Assembly (NCBI RefSeq): GCF_958295425.1
Contig: NC_081141.1
Coordinates: 18,409,680-18,473,679, forward strand
Direction of reading: 5' to 3'
Origin: Solea solea
Lineage: Eukaryota > Chordata > Actinopteri > Pleuronectiformes > Soleidae
DNA length: 64,000 nucleotides
Shown piece by piece: positions 1 to 10,690 of this stretch. A program made the translations under genes and the position numbers. The stretch's first letter is position 1. The number at the start of each line of letters is the position of its first letter. The notes under the pieces are model-generated. The model was not told the origin of the DNA. It did no database searches and saw only the letters and a list, made by a program, of their open reading frames with translations.

Positions 1-40
1 AACAAAACAAGTCACCAAATGTTACGCACTGCAGCTTTAA
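1..40 (+). repeat. Right end of a dispersed MITE-like repeat
   Basis: The first 40 bases end in an ACTGCAGCTTTAA-type terminus (GCACTGCAGCTTTAA at 26-40). The same terminus closes the element at 50053-50393, and a variant (GCACTGGAGCTTTAA) closes the one at 55387-56232. I infer the right tip of the same family, with the body outside the window. The family is recognised only from these copies. Confidence 0.35.
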
Positions 41-1676
41 GTGCATCCCAAATGAAAGCTCTTATTCCTTAACTAACTACGTGTTCCTGTGTATGTTTAT
101 ATAGTTCTAACAGACACTAATGTTTTTGAAGCCTCAAGATTTTGCAACTTGTCTATTGATGACTTCTGAAACCAGGCTCCTATTGAACGACTCCAGCTGT
201 CAATCACACGGATGTCCATTCATACTTGCTGTACTTTATCATCTATTTTTTCTCTAAATGGGGACATAATCTGCAGAATTGACATCATGTTCTATTGAAG
301 ACCAGAAACTAGCAATTGAAAAAAACTCTTAATTCTTTCTTTCTTTCTTCCAAGATGAGTTCTAATTGCAACCTGCGCAGTCGCCCCCTGGTGGTTATTC
401 AGTATATTCATACACCTAGGTTGTCCTCAAGCAGCAAATTGGAAGACTATGTCCACTTTTTTACCAATGTAATTTGTCTAAAAAGACTAATTCTAAGCAT
501 TTTGTGTATTATTTATTTATTTATCAATATATTTTCACTATAATCACTTTTATTTATGTGATTATACTGATATTAATTGATTGAATTTATTTAGATTTTT
601 TTTAAATGAGATAATTTATTCAAAAACTGACAGACAATGAAGTGGGGATGTTCTCTCACTGTAGGGGAAGTGTAGGATTGTAGATACATAAATAGGTGTA
701 TGTTGTGAAAGTGATGTTTTTTTTCCATACATAACATAACTTAACATTAAAAAGTTAACTAAATGAGGAAAAACAGCTACATCATCACTGAATAAGCTCT
801 TCAGTGGCTGACAGACAGAGAGATAACCTAGACCGATGAGTCCTGGTGCCAATGACCATCGGGGCATTTACAATGAAAGGCAAGACTGTAGATGCAAACA
901 TGCCTGAAGTGCAACCATTTTGAGGGGAAACCAAAACGTTGCAAATGCCCTTTGGAAGGGAAATGATGTGATTGTGTGTAAAAGATACTATGCCCATGCT
1001 CTACAACTAATATCACAATATGCTCATCACAGCACACATGCAGAAAGAGCCGTTTAAAAGGGCCTCGAGGTATTATGTGCATGATCCATGAAAGGCTCCC
1101 CTGTGTGAAAGCCTGTGCACATGTTTCACGACTTGCCGGCTAGATGTATACAAACCAAGACTATATGTAAAGAAATGTAAGACAGTATAACCACATACGT
1201 GTACGCCTGCAGACACTGGACGCTGATGCACAGCAGTTGCAGTCATTTAGTACCCATAAATTACGTTGTTTATTATTTGCATGGGGATTTTTTTATGTGT
1301 GAAACAGATATTCAGCCCTGGATCAAATGCAAATTATGAGTCAGTGTATCTGCAGAGCAACCAGATAGCAGGGAAAGGACAGCCTTTGGCTAAACTTGTT
1401 GATGTCACGCCTCCCCCTCATTAGAAATCAGAACCCTCATTCAAATTCACACTCTGATGTTTCCTGGAAACACAACACGGTTATTGTTCCTTCTTTCCCT
1501 CCTTCCGTCCCTCGCTCTGCGGTCATATTGTCAATCTACAGGTGCTCGGAGGATGAAAAAGACGCAGGAGGCGTTTTGCTCCTCGCGTTTTCAGCAACAG
1601 GAACGCAGCGGTTAGAGCAGCAGTAGCAGATTCCCTGTCATGGTCGTTCATTTGTAAGCTGAAGCTATGAACTCAC
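41..1676. other. Non-coding DNA, probably first intron of prune2
   Basis: No convincing exon is present on either strand. If the minus-strand first exon at 1677-1715 is real, this stretch is the beginning of its first intron, because the gene would continue leftward out of the window. Short overlapping reading frames at 616-1082 do not resemble a known protein and lack splice support. The stretch is AT-rich with runs of T. Confidence 0.4.
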
Positions 1677-2010
1677 CCCGAGTCTGATCTGGACCCTCCG
1701 CAAATACTCTTCCATGACGGCCTGCGTCGCTACGGTGCCGCTGCAGATCTCTCCATAAACCAAGTTTCATCGATAAGGCCGCGGTTATGCGCGCGTGTGT
1801 GTTAGTGTATGTATGTGTGTGTGTTTTGCCTGCGCTTCCGTGTCTCCCGCTGCGCTCGCACTGCAGCACTCGCTGTGAGTGTGTGTCGGTCCTCCCCCTT
1901 CCTTCTCTCCGGGGTGAACCCACTCGCCACCCAGCAGTGGGTGTGACGGCAGGAGATCCGACGGAGGCGCGCTCGGTGATTCTCAGTCGCGCTCCCTGTA
2001 TTATGGATCC
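1490..2010 (-). promoter_or_regulatory. CpG-rich promoter-like block upstream of the prune2-like exon
   Basis: This stretch has many CpG dinucleotides (for example around 1500-1600, 1780-1800 and 1960-2000), while the surrounding DNA is AT-rich. That contrast marks a CpG-island promoter. It spans the putative prune2 first exon, and its longer part is upstream on the minus strand. No TATA box is evident. CpG depletion statistics were not computed. Confidence 0.5.
1677..1715 (-). CDS. prune2: Putative first coding exon of prune2 (13 codons, partial gene)
   Basis: On the minus strand an ATG at 1715-1713 in a good Kozak context (G at -3, G at +4) opens the peptide MEEYLRRVQIRLG. It runs directly into a consensus donor, GTGAGT, at 1676-1671. 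Human PRUNE2, a DHH-type prune homologue with BCH and CRAL-TRIO domains, begins MEEFLQRAKSKL, so M-E-E-aromatic-L-x-R and a basic residue followed by L match at this short length. The exon lies in a CpG-rich block of promoter type. In human, PRUNE2 lies next to FOXB2 and is transcribed away from it, which is the orientation seen here. The match is short, so the identification rests on peptide, splice site and synteny together. The remaining exons would lie left of the window. Confidence 0.5.
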
Positions 2011-2287
2011 ATCCCCTCACTCCGAACCAATCCCCCCTCCCCCTCTCTGTGAACAGTACGCACACACCTATCCAATTCCTATAGGTTACATAGCCTTATC
2101 GTCCACCAATGGTAAGAACGTAATTATGTGAATTGAATGAAAACGGTGGCGCTCCAGCACCATGGACAGCACCTTTGCCTCGTTTCATTTCTTATGACAC
2201 CGTTTCAGCACCTGCACAATTTCTGCCGCTGTTTTCAGCTTGTCCTCTTCATTCTGCCGCATTGTGATCCAAATCAGAGCCACAATC

Positions 2288-2290
<3 letters not shown>

Positions 2291-2320
<30 letters not shown>
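2291..2320. repeat. (GT)n microsatellite
   Basis: An uninterrupted GT dinucleotide run of 15 units. Confidence 0.95.
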
Positions 2321-2322
<2 letters not shown>

Positions 2323-4044
2323 ACATTTTCAGCTTAACTTTAACAGATCATCAGAAATTAGATTCTATTGGACAACGCTGGGGCCAAAACACATGGAGTC
2401 ATTGGTTTGGGGTCATCATAGGGGTCCAACAATAATGTTTATTTATTTCATTATTTGCCCAATTACTTTATTGGTTAGTTTTGAGAGGAACACGAAACAG
2501 GAAGAAACATAACATAAATCCTGTGGCAATCTGACCAAGTGATTAATGCGTCAGGGCTGGTTAACTCATCGTTGTGTGTGTGTGTGTGTGCTTGTTGGGC
2601 AATTTCTTGCTCAAACGTATTGTTGTCATTCAATAGTGTGTTTGTTATTAGTACACATAACCTAATGTAGGAGTGTTTGGCAATGAAGAACCTCCCTTTT
2701 AGTTGGTGCTCAATAAATCTATGGTTAATGAAATTGCCAAAATGCACCAGTGAGATTTGGGATTTTGGAGCCCCCTGGTGTTCTGGGTCAACTTGGCTAT
2801 TGGCCACTTTTATCTACAAAAATGAAACTACATTTAAAACAGGACATTAATCACACTATCAGAGTATATTATACTTACTTTTTTCTTTTTTTATATAAAT
2901 TATTAAAAGCTCTAACTGCATATTCAAACACTGGCACACATAATACAACATAAGTCATTATGTGCATATTTTACTCATACTGCCTATACTGGATTGCTTT
3001 TATTATAATAGACAATATGAGCATCTTGGACCAGACTCAGGATTCTGGCCCCCGTATTAATGACTGAATTATTTAAGTGTCAATACAGTAGTAAATTAAG
3101 TTTATTTCTTGATCTTACAGATAAATCAGAAGGTACATAGTGGTGTGTTTTGTGAAGTGTGTGTGATATCTGGATTCCTTTCATCAACCATTTAAAAACA
3201 AGTATCTTGTTGAGTAAAACAGATGAAAGTGTTGGGCAACAGTGATCATCTGTTCTGCATTTTACAATGTGATTCTTCATTTGAGTTTAGATGTTGACTA
3301 CTTACAGGATGCTGTATCGCTGACAGTCGCCTGAACCTTTAAGGACAAAAAAAATACTTCGACATACTTTAACATACTGTATTATTAATGTCACATTAAT
3401 ATATTGCGGACCCCTTCCATTCCTTTTCCTCTTTTCCTTTCCTTCCTTTCCCTACTGTCTGCCACACATCTTCAAACACACTCACACACACTTTGCATAT
3501 AATCATGCACTGACTATGTCTGTCTACGATACTGCACACCTTGTGTTTTTATTTCACTAATAATTAAAAGAAATATAGAAAGAAAAAGGTTAGATATGAG
3601 GTTATCCCTTGAACTGTGGGTTCTGGTCTCAATGAATGATAAAGTATAAACATCATCAGTATCATCGGAAGATGTAGTTTAATAAGAGATTCTTTGGTGA
3701 GAGATGAATCTATATAAATGTTATGGCTTTATTTAATGAGAGCACAGGCAATTTGTAGAACATACAGTAAAGATTATTAAGGAAGAGGAAACTTTGGCAC
3801 CTCGTTTAATGTACTCCTGCTAAACTAAGCCACAGGAGAAGAAGGAAGAATGTGCTAATCATTGTGAGTGGTGAAATGCTGTTAATGGTACCATGGCCTA
3901 TTAAGTCCTCAAAGGGGTAAATTCAGGTTGTATGAGGTACTGACACTTTATGTCTTAGGCATGATACCCAGCCTAAGACACGGATACATGCTCTCCCAGA
4001 AAAATAGATTTTTGCAACCTTTAGCAAAACCTATGCCTGTTTTA

Positions 4045-4069
4045 GTATATGTGTGTATATGTGTGTATG

Positions 4070-4120
<51 letters not shown>

Positions 4121-4222
4121 ATGTATATAAATGTGTATATGTATATATATATATATATATGTGTATATACATGTATATGTATATATATGTGTACACATAT
4201 ATTTATATATATACACATATAT
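4045..4222. repeat. AT/ATGT microsatellite
   Basis: A compound AT and ATGT/ATAC tract of about 180 bp. It can fold on itself and produces spurious Tyr/Ile-rich reading frames on both strands. Confidence 0.95.
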
Positions 4223-4889
4223 AAAAAAAAAGATTGTTTGGTGTCTACAGTTGTTTTTACTTCGTTTTAGATTTATTTCTCTGTTTTTGGTATCACTAGA
4301 TTTATTTAGCATAATAAATATGTTATTATTGTGAAGTACATCGTTCCATATCAAAAGAAACACTTCTACTTTGAAACTCTGTGGAATATGATCATGAATG
4401 TCTTTATTGCAATATCATGACACAGGTATTTCTCACTTTTCTTCCTCTAGACTGGCCCCCTCTTGATCGGACTAGACGCTCATTGGCCCCCAGGTCATTT
4501 GAGTTTGACACCTCTGCCTTAGACGCAAGCAGCTGCAGATTGTATGAGGGGAGCCTTTAGTTAAGTGGTTAAAATCATTTTTTTCCTTGTTTCCCTGCTG
4601 GCGGCCTTATTATCAGTGATAGTGAGTGTCCATGTCCCAGGCTGGATTTAGTGACCGGTAAATCCTAAAATGTTACTTTAAAGGACAATGTTTTATACAG
4701 TGAACAGTCATGTGAAATTAGACATTTGTAAAAAAAAAAAAAAAAAAAAAAATACATGTTACTGTGGAATTTTTTTCCTGGAGGTTTGAGGTCAGAGAGT
4801 TTAGGGAGTACGGCATGACTTAAGATTTGCATTGTGATGACTGATGATGATATTATCATATGTGAGGTGAGTCTTGAAGGCAACAGGCA

Positions 4890-5490
4890 GACAAACAGCA
4901 GCCTTAATCCATTAATGTGCCTCCTTTCTCGCTCTTTTATGGGGGAATCAGAAATATCTGTCCTATTTTGCCTCTAAATTATTTCCCATTACCAAGAAGG
5001 GCTTACAGCATCTGCACCACAGTTATGCAGGTTTAATTTTCCATTGAAAACAATAGGCCTCCTAATTGATTTTAATGGCTCTCTCCGCGACGTTGCGCCC
5101 CTTATGACTTGGAGAGAGGTCTTTAAGATTATTATTATTATTAGTATAATTGCCATTACCCCCACACTTTCCCTTTGCGAATGGCAGACAGGAAAAGAAT
5201 ATCTTTGCCCTTAAGCTGAACAAATAATTATTAGAGACAGGAAACAAACAGACGACCGTCAGGCTCGTGCACGTACAGGCACGTGCGCGCACATACACAC
5301 CTTGGAGCAGACCCCCTTCTGGCGACCCTCATTCCCTCAGCCGCCCTCTTAGTGCAGCATGCCGCTTGTAATTTATGCAAAATTAATTGATACATCTTTT
5401 ATAATTGATGTGCTGTAAACTTAATGAGTAATTTATGTAATTAGTCAATTAAGGATAATTCCAGCATATGTTCCATATGCCCAGAAGGTG
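4890..5490. promoter_or_regulatory. Candidate developmental enhancer upstream of foxb2
   Basis: A unique, repeat-free stretch that is dense in homeodomain-type cores (TTAATTGA near 5384, TAATTAG near 5438, and CAATTAAGG and AATTATTA elsewhere). An octamer-like ATGCAAAA is at about 5376. Such composition is typical of conserved non-coding elements around developmental regulators, here 2-3 kb upstream of foxb2. Conservation cannot be checked from one sequence, so this is an inference. Confidence 0.35.
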
Positions 5491-5829
5491 TGCTTTACAA
5501 CTAGTTATTTGTCCAGGAGTTGGGTGCAGGCGAACAGTGCGGTAGACTACCTAATTAATTTTGTTATGCAGATCAGCCACGGTGTCTATTTAACGGTCCC
5601 CTCTGTGAAAACAGATTTAATATTGATCTTTCCCGCGCGTTTAAAGAGGATGTTTTTTCCCGCCTTGGCCTCTCTGGGCCTCTCAGAGTTTCAACATTGT
5701 CAGGCTCCAAAAAACAACAACCACTTTTATGTAAAATGAATGTAGCTCCACTCTTTGTGAAGCATGAAAAAAAATGATTTTTCTTAGTAATTACATGATG
5801 CTTTTAAAATATGCTCACCGTCGACACAG

Positions 5830-6010
5830 TTGACCCTTTGAGTGGCTTTGAAGGACTGAGACATAACGGGAGAGACTCGCCGGCTAATTAATTGACACGG
5901 TTTTGAATATTCATAACTAATACAGTGAGCGCGCCCTTAATTACATTGTTGGACTTCTCTCTTAGGAGGCTAAATCACGAAAGACTTAATTATTGTAATG
6001 TATTCTGGGG
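5830..6010. promoter_or_regulatory. Candidate regulatory element upstream of foxb2
   Basis: Unique sequence containing CTAATTAATTGAC, GAATATTCATAA and CCTTAATTACATTG within about 80 bp. The AT-rich homeobox-type cores are embedded in balanced sequence. It has the look of a conserved enhancer but no direct proof. Confidence 0.3.
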
Positions 6011-6238
6011 CCCGCGGGGGCACCGGGAAGACAGAAGCCGTCAAGGACCCAGTCATGACACCTGGCCAGTGAAGGAAACGCAGAAGAGACGGGGAGCAGC
6101 TTTTGTTGTTCTCCGCTGAACAGAATTCAGAGCAGGGGCTGAAGTTTGTTTACATCCTTGTAGGATTCACCGGAGAGTGTTTGAACAGACAGACAGCCGC
6201 CGGACTCCCCTCGCAGCAATTAATCAACAACTGCGTAT

Positions 6239-6288
6239 CTCTCTCTCTCTCTCTCTCCCTCTCTCTCACACACACACACGCACACACC
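6239..6288. repeat. (CT)n(CA)n microsatellite
   Basis: A CT tract passes directly into a CA tract of about 50 bp in total. Confidence 0.9.
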
Positions 6289-7066
6289 CTGTGTGTTCTC
6301 TCCGTGCGCGCGTTTGTGTATAGGCTAATTGAGAGCACAGGAGTAGCGCGCACTGATGATTGTGCGCAAAGGAAGACATGATTTATTGTTTGCAAAGTCT
6401 GAAAGTGCAGTCTAGCAAATTTAGCAAAAACCCTGCATTTAGACATCCACTACTTATTTATTTACCTCTATATGATAATATCCACACTCTGTGTCATGCC
6501 TGTTTCAGTCAAAATGCATCAGGGATATACATTGGTGTCTATATATATATACACACATATTTGCGTAGAGATTTACCCAGCCCAAACTGACTTGCAAGAC
6601 GCCATTATTTAAAACACACATCACCAAAATTGCAAATCATATTAAACAAATAAACCTTCCAGATGTTTTTCCAAACGTGTACACGTTAAACTTAAACAGT
6701 CATTCTTCTCTGTCCTCATCTGTGCCCCACATAATTTTTGGATGTATTGGAACGTGTGACTCTCACAATTCACACATATTTTCTTTCTAAATATTTAAAG
6801 CTCTCCCTCATTCCCAGGGCGAGTGGGGAAGATATTCTCCTTTGAGGAAACAATGTGTTTTCTGGTTAAACTTATTCTTATAACTGTTTGACAGGGGAGG
6901 TTAAAGGTCATGTCCACTTTAACACCTTGGTGGTTGAAGCAGATAACTCCAAGTCTATTCTTTTCCTGTTGGCACTTTCCGATAATCTTTTATTGGAAAA
7001 AAAAAACAAGAAACGAACACACATCGTACCACCCACCCCTCATTTTTATTCATTTTTTTAAACCCA
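6289..7066. other. foxb2 upstream DNA without recognised features
   Basis: AT-rich sequence between two microsatellites. No exon, repeat family or strong regulatory cluster is recognised. A short TATATATATACACACATAT tract lies at about 6541-6560. Confidence 0.5.
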
Positions 7067-7127
7067 CTCTCTCTCTCTCTCTCTCTCTCTCCCCCTCTCT
7101 CTCTCCCTCTCTCTCTCCCTCCCTCCC

Positions 7128-7160
<33 letters not shown>
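7067..7160. repeat. (CT)n(CA)n tract near the foxb2 promoter
   Basis: About 70 bp of CT/CCCT repeats are followed by a CA run ending at 7160. The tract sits about 100 bp before the GC-rich region that probably contains the foxb2 transcription start. Polypyrimidine/CA tracts in this position may influence nucleosome placement, which is inference only. Confidence 0.9.
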
Positions 7161-7698
7161 GCCCTCTGCTCCCCTCCCCTAACGTGTCCCCTAAGTGTCT
7201 GGATAATAGATAACACAGCCGGCGACCTGCGGGGGTCTTACAAAAACAGCGCTCGGCGAGTGGGAGCATCACACCAGATCAGACGAGCACACACAGGCAG
7301 CGCACCACATCGGCCCTATCACATCTCTGAAGCGCCGCGGAAACAGGGGCAACTCCGAGAGCCAACTCCAACTTTTACGCACAGAGACCGACTTTTACGC
7401 ACAGCGCAAAGAGCATCATTTAGAGAAGAGGCAGAGACACGTCTTCTTGATTCGGACGCAGCAGCCGCTTAAGGATCTTACCTGACAGCATCGGGCCTCC
7501 AGGCTCCACCATAATACTCTTTACAACGCAGGTAAATCACCTGCACTTGTAGGAGAATTTACCCGCTTCGAATGTGGTGGCTCAGAGGAACATTGGGACA
7601 GACCCATCAGATATGAGTTAGCTCCGTAAACACAGCATTTAAGACACAACTTTGAGGAATTTTAATTTAAAAATCTAAATTTAAAGAAACCAGAAGTC
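7161..7698 (+). promoter_or_regulatory. foxb2: foxb2 promoter and 5' untranslated region
   Basis: GC content and CpG density rise sharply from about 7215 (CCGGCGACCTGCGGGGGTC) compared with the AT-rich DNA to the left. This is the usual signature of a developmental-gene promoter. No TATA box is seen. The start codon at 7699 follows a short AT-rich leader. Possible cryptic splice signals in the leader (for example GCAGGTAAAT near 7529) are unproven, so I treat foxb2 as intronless as in other vertebrates. Confidence 0.5.
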
Positions 7699-8664
7699 AT
7701 GCCCCGTCCTGGGAAGAACTCTTACAGCGACCAGAAGCCGCCGTACTCATACATTTCACTGACTGCGATGGCTATCCAAAACTCATCAGAGAAGATGCTT
7801 CCTCTGAGTGACATTTACAAGTTCATCATGGACAGATTTCCTTATTATCGAGAGAACACGCAGAGGTGGCAGAATTCCCTGCGACATAACCTCTCCTTTA
7901 ACGACTGCTTCATCAAGATCCCCCGGCGGCCCGACCAGCCCGGGAAGGGCAGCTTCTGGGCTCTGCACCCGGACTGTGGTGACATGTTTGAGAACGGCAG
8001 CTTTCTGAGGAGACGGAAGCGCTTCAAGATCGCGCGCGCTGACCTCATGGCCTGCAAGAGCTCCCCGATGATGCACTACTTTCACCATCACCACCACCAT
8101 CACCACCCGGGCAGCAAGCTGGGCACAGCGTCCGGCCATCACAACCACTCAGTCGGTCCGGCGAGCACCGTGGGGCGGCTGCCTCACTTTCAGGGTTACG
8201 GGGGCATTGCTTGCGCACAGCCCGGCGGGTTTAAACACCCGTTCACCATCGAGAACATTATAGGACGGGACTACAAGGGTGTGATGGCCAGCGGGCTCCC
8301 GCTCACCTCTGTCATGCACCACCTGGGTTACCCCGTTCCCCCGCAGCTCAGCAGTGTGGTCAACTCCATGTGGCCGCACGTCGGGATGTTGTCGGAGCCC
8401 ATGGGTGGCGTGCCAATGCCCGCTTCATCCGAGTATGCGCCATTCAGCGTGTCAGCAAAGGGCTTGTACCAAAACGCCAACGGGCAAACCCTGCCCGCCG
8501 TCCCCGTGCCAATCAAACCAACCCCGTCCCTGGGTCCCGTGCCCGGCTTGACCGGGCTGCAGTCCGGTCCGGCGCAGCTCTGCTCACCGACCTCAGTGAT
8601 GGAGAAGAGTGATCTGCTGGAGGGGAAAGGCAACCACTTACACCCGGCTCTTCTGCTGTCCTAA
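7699..8664 (+). CDS. foxb2: Forkhead box B2 transcription factor
   Basis: A single-exon gene for a 321-residue nuclear DNA-binding protein. The forkhead domain occupies about residues 13-107. It contains the start signature [15 protein letters not shown], the recognition helix [13 protein letters not shown] (59-71) and the basic wing RRRKRFK (104-110). A histidine run follows (129-136, within HYFHHHH). Then comes FTIENIIG (182-189), which fits the EH1-type Groucho/TLE corepressor motif. It is FOXB2 rather than FOXB1 for four reasons: MPRPGK at the N terminus, [11 protein letters not shown] in the wing, the His-rich insert with an HYF motif, and GRDYKGV plus [11 protein letters not shown] downstream. 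Mammalian FOXB2 is longer, mainly because of expanded His, Pro and Ala runs that are short here. FOXB proteins pattern the neural tube and diencephalon. The start ATG is the family-conserved one, and the gene ends in TAA at 8662-8664. Neighbours (prune2-like, vps13a, gna14) independently support FOXB2. Confidence 0.96.
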   Translation: MPRPGKNSYSDQKPPYSYISLTAMAIQNSSEKMLPLSDIYKFIMDRFPYYRENTQRWQNSLRHNLSFNDCFIKIPRRPDQPGKGSFWALHPDCGDMFENGSFLRRRKRFKIARADLMACKSSPMMHYFHHHHHHHHPGSKLGTASGHHNHSVGPASTVGRLPHFQGYGGIACAQPGGFKHPFTIENIIGRDYKGVMASGLPLTSVMHHLGYPVPPQLSSVVNSMWPHVGMLSEPMGGVPMPASSEYAPFSVSAKGLYQNANGQTLPAVPVPIKPTPSLGPVPGLTGLQSGPAQLCSPTSVMEKSDLLEGKGNHLHPALLLS

Positions 8665-9800
8665 CCGGGTAAATTGCGGGTCATTATTGAAAATAAATGC
8701 AGACAAGAAGGACATTGTTGATGCGTAAAATCAGGCCGTCATCTGACATTTATGTGCAGATAGGAGAGTTGTAAAAACTATAAGGTTAACGTTGTAGGCT
8801 ATACTGTGTAATAATGATTATTTTCATCATCAGATCCGTGTGGATTGAAATCATAATTTATTTGCACAATTTGTGAGGGCATTCACCACATTATGTGGTA
8901 CTGATAAATACAATCAGACGAGCAGACGCTAAACCCAAAGAGAGATTTGAGGAGGCAGTCTATAAATTCCGAAATACAAATCAAACAGCTGTTTATTTTT
9001 TGTTTGCTCTTCTTCTATTTATTTTATTTTAATCTATAACAGGCCTAAAGACATGTAGGCCTTTGTGTCCTTTAAATTAGGCCTGTTGCACTTTTTGTGT
9101 GTTACTTAGCAGTGCATTGAAAATGTTATGCTTGTATTATAACACTATTTATCTGGAGATATTTATAAAGAATTTAAAAAGCAAATTTTCTTTGGTGTTG
9201 TAATTATTTGAATACATTTCCACACTTTTTTCCCCACAGTCTGTAAACCACCGTTGAAGAACAGGGGGTAGATTAGACTGCACTACATTTTAAATGGTAT
9301 TGAGATTAATTTAATCTGGGTCCAAAAAAAAAACATAAATGCAGTTAATTACACCTTTTCAGTTATTAAATTCTGTATGAAGTGACCATGATTTTTTTTT
9401 AAAGAAACAGTGCAGGTTAAACACCAGCAGCAATGCATTTGACTAAATGTTACCTGCACGTACAGAGGCAGATTTTTATTTCAGATGTAAGTTACATTTT
9501 GTCTATGTCTGTATAAAGAAATGATGGTAAAAGTGAAACTTGTAATCATGCAATAATTATACTTATTATATGCTGAATCAGAATTCTTTAGGACTCACCT
9601 AAAAATATTTAAGGACACCTCTTTAACACCTAACTCTGATTAGTCACAGAGGAACTGTAATATTGTTTATTAAACATTTAAACACAAAAATGTTCTTCTC
9701 GGGTTCATCATTTCACGATGGCACACGGTTTCCTTAGAGATGTATAGATAGACATTATCCTGACATGGATCACCTGTGGAGTCAGTGCATGGGCTGCTTG
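8665..9800 (+). other. foxb2 3' untranslated region and downstream DNA
   Basis: An AATAAA lies at 8692-8697, only 28 bases after the stop codon, and further AT-rich sequence follows with no other gene. A 3' UTR extending some hundreds of bases is likely, but its end cannot be fixed. The sequence to 9800 is AT-rich and unremarkable. Confidence 0.45.
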
Positions 9801-9809
9801 CTTGCACAG

Positions 9810-9832
9810 GTGTGTGTGTGTGTGTGTGTGTG
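9810..9832. repeat. (GT)n microsatellite
   Basis: A short GT run. It seeds a spurious 154-residue reading frame that was rejected. Confidence 0.9.
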
Positions 9833-9959
9833 CACACTATAAGATGGATGTGACGGACAAAATCTCACTTTCACAACTTCAAAAGCAGACTGGGATCAAG
9901 CTGGGATCAAGTTTTTGCTCCTTTTGTTTGCACGGTTTAAACGCAGCTTTGATGCTGCT

Positions 9960-10170
9960 CCCGTACAGCAGCACAAAGCACCAGGTTCACCCTCCTGAAA
10001 ATGACTTATATTCACCCGCCTGTCCCCTGTTTAGCATCCCAAAGGCTCCCGCAGCTGACACCATTGTCACACTGGCCTCTGAACAAATAATTGAGATGCA
10101 CCAGTGGAGGAGAGGTGTGGGAGTGGGGGAATTAAAAACCTATTTGGGTGTCATTTATAAGAAAGATGCA
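9960..10170. promoter_or_regulatory. Candidate conserved non-coding element, foxb2 downstream
   Basis: Unique, compositionally balanced sequence containing GACACCATTGTCAC (Sox-type core ATTGT) and GAACAAATAATTGAG, ending in GAATTAAAAACC. It stands out from the AT-rich flanks and lacks repeats. Enhancer identity is inferred only. Confidence 0.25.
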
Positions 10171-10413
10171 CACATTACTGGTTGTAAATATCTATTTCTG
10201 GCCTTTTCATTATTTATTTCTAATAATTCTCCGGGGTTTTTTTCACACCTGAATTTTCATAGATGATCTGTTTTTACTTAGTGTCATGTACACACATTTA
10301 CACATTTTTACACACACTTTATCTGCGGGGTGTCTCTAATTCCTAGTTAAAGGGAACTGAAATCTTTATAGCACGACAAGTGTCTGTGTGACAATTGTGT
10401 GTCTGTGCCACTG

Positions 10414-10415
<2 letters not shown>

Positions 10416-10447
<32 letters not shown>
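10416..10447. repeat. (GT)n microsatellite
   Basis: An uninterrupted GT run of about 16 units. Confidence 0.9.
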
Positions 10448-10449
<2 letters not shown>

Positions 10450-10451
<2 letters not shown>

Positions 10452-10690
10452 TTTAATTCCCCGATCAGCAGGCCCCAGTGTCTTTAATAGCCCTCTCTGC
10501 ATTAGCGTATAATTAAATGCCACTAATTAAGACACAATAAGAGGAGTAATAATGCAGCCATTATTACCCTCCTTGATCCTCTGTCTTCACAGCATAAGAG
10601 TGAAATGCCTCTGGAATCGTAATATCACATGATGCTTCCTAATGTGCACTTGTGTTTTATGTGCAGACTAATAAGGAACTGCAAGTGTAT
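10450..10690. promoter_or_regulatory. Candidate enhancer with paired TAATTA-type sites
   Basis: Dense AT cores (GTATAATTAAATG, CACTAATTAAGAC, AGTAATAATGCAGCC) are embedded in unique GC-balanced sequence. The arrangement is typical of conserved enhancers near homeobox and forkhead genes. It is about 2 kb downstream of foxb2. Confidence 0.35.

Larger units (their letters stand above)
2011..4889. other. Intergenic DNA rich in simple repeats
   Basis: No coding exon is supported. A GT microsatellite lies at 2291-2320, a TG tract at 2574-2590, a long AT/ATGT tract at 4045-4222 and a 23-base A run at 4730-4752. The reading frames through the AT tract (poly Tyr-Ile) are artefacts of that repeat. A stretch around 4445-4530 looks like old dispersed repeat sequence but cannot be assigned. 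Confidence 0.6.

Noticed and set aside
616..1082. Overlapping minus-strand frames resembling transposase fragments
   Set aside because: A few Tc1-like words seemed present, but no catalytic blocks could be aligned.
3928..4363. Tyr/Ile-rich frames on both strands
   Set aside because: They are translations of an AT/ATGT microsatellite.
7699..8664. foxb1 instead of foxb2
   Set aside because: The His-rich insert, [15 protein letters not shown] and [11 protein letters not shown] match FOXB2, and the neighbours are those of FOXB2.
8692..8697. AATAAA 28 bases after the foxb2 stop as the sole poly(A) signal
   Set aside because: It is too close to the stop for a typical developmental-gene 3' UTR and has a weak downstream context; kept only as a possibility.
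9802..10266. 154-residue open frame downstream of foxb2
   Set aside because: It begins inside a GT microsatellite (Cys-Val repeats), has no family resemblance and no splice support. The DNA may be regulatory.
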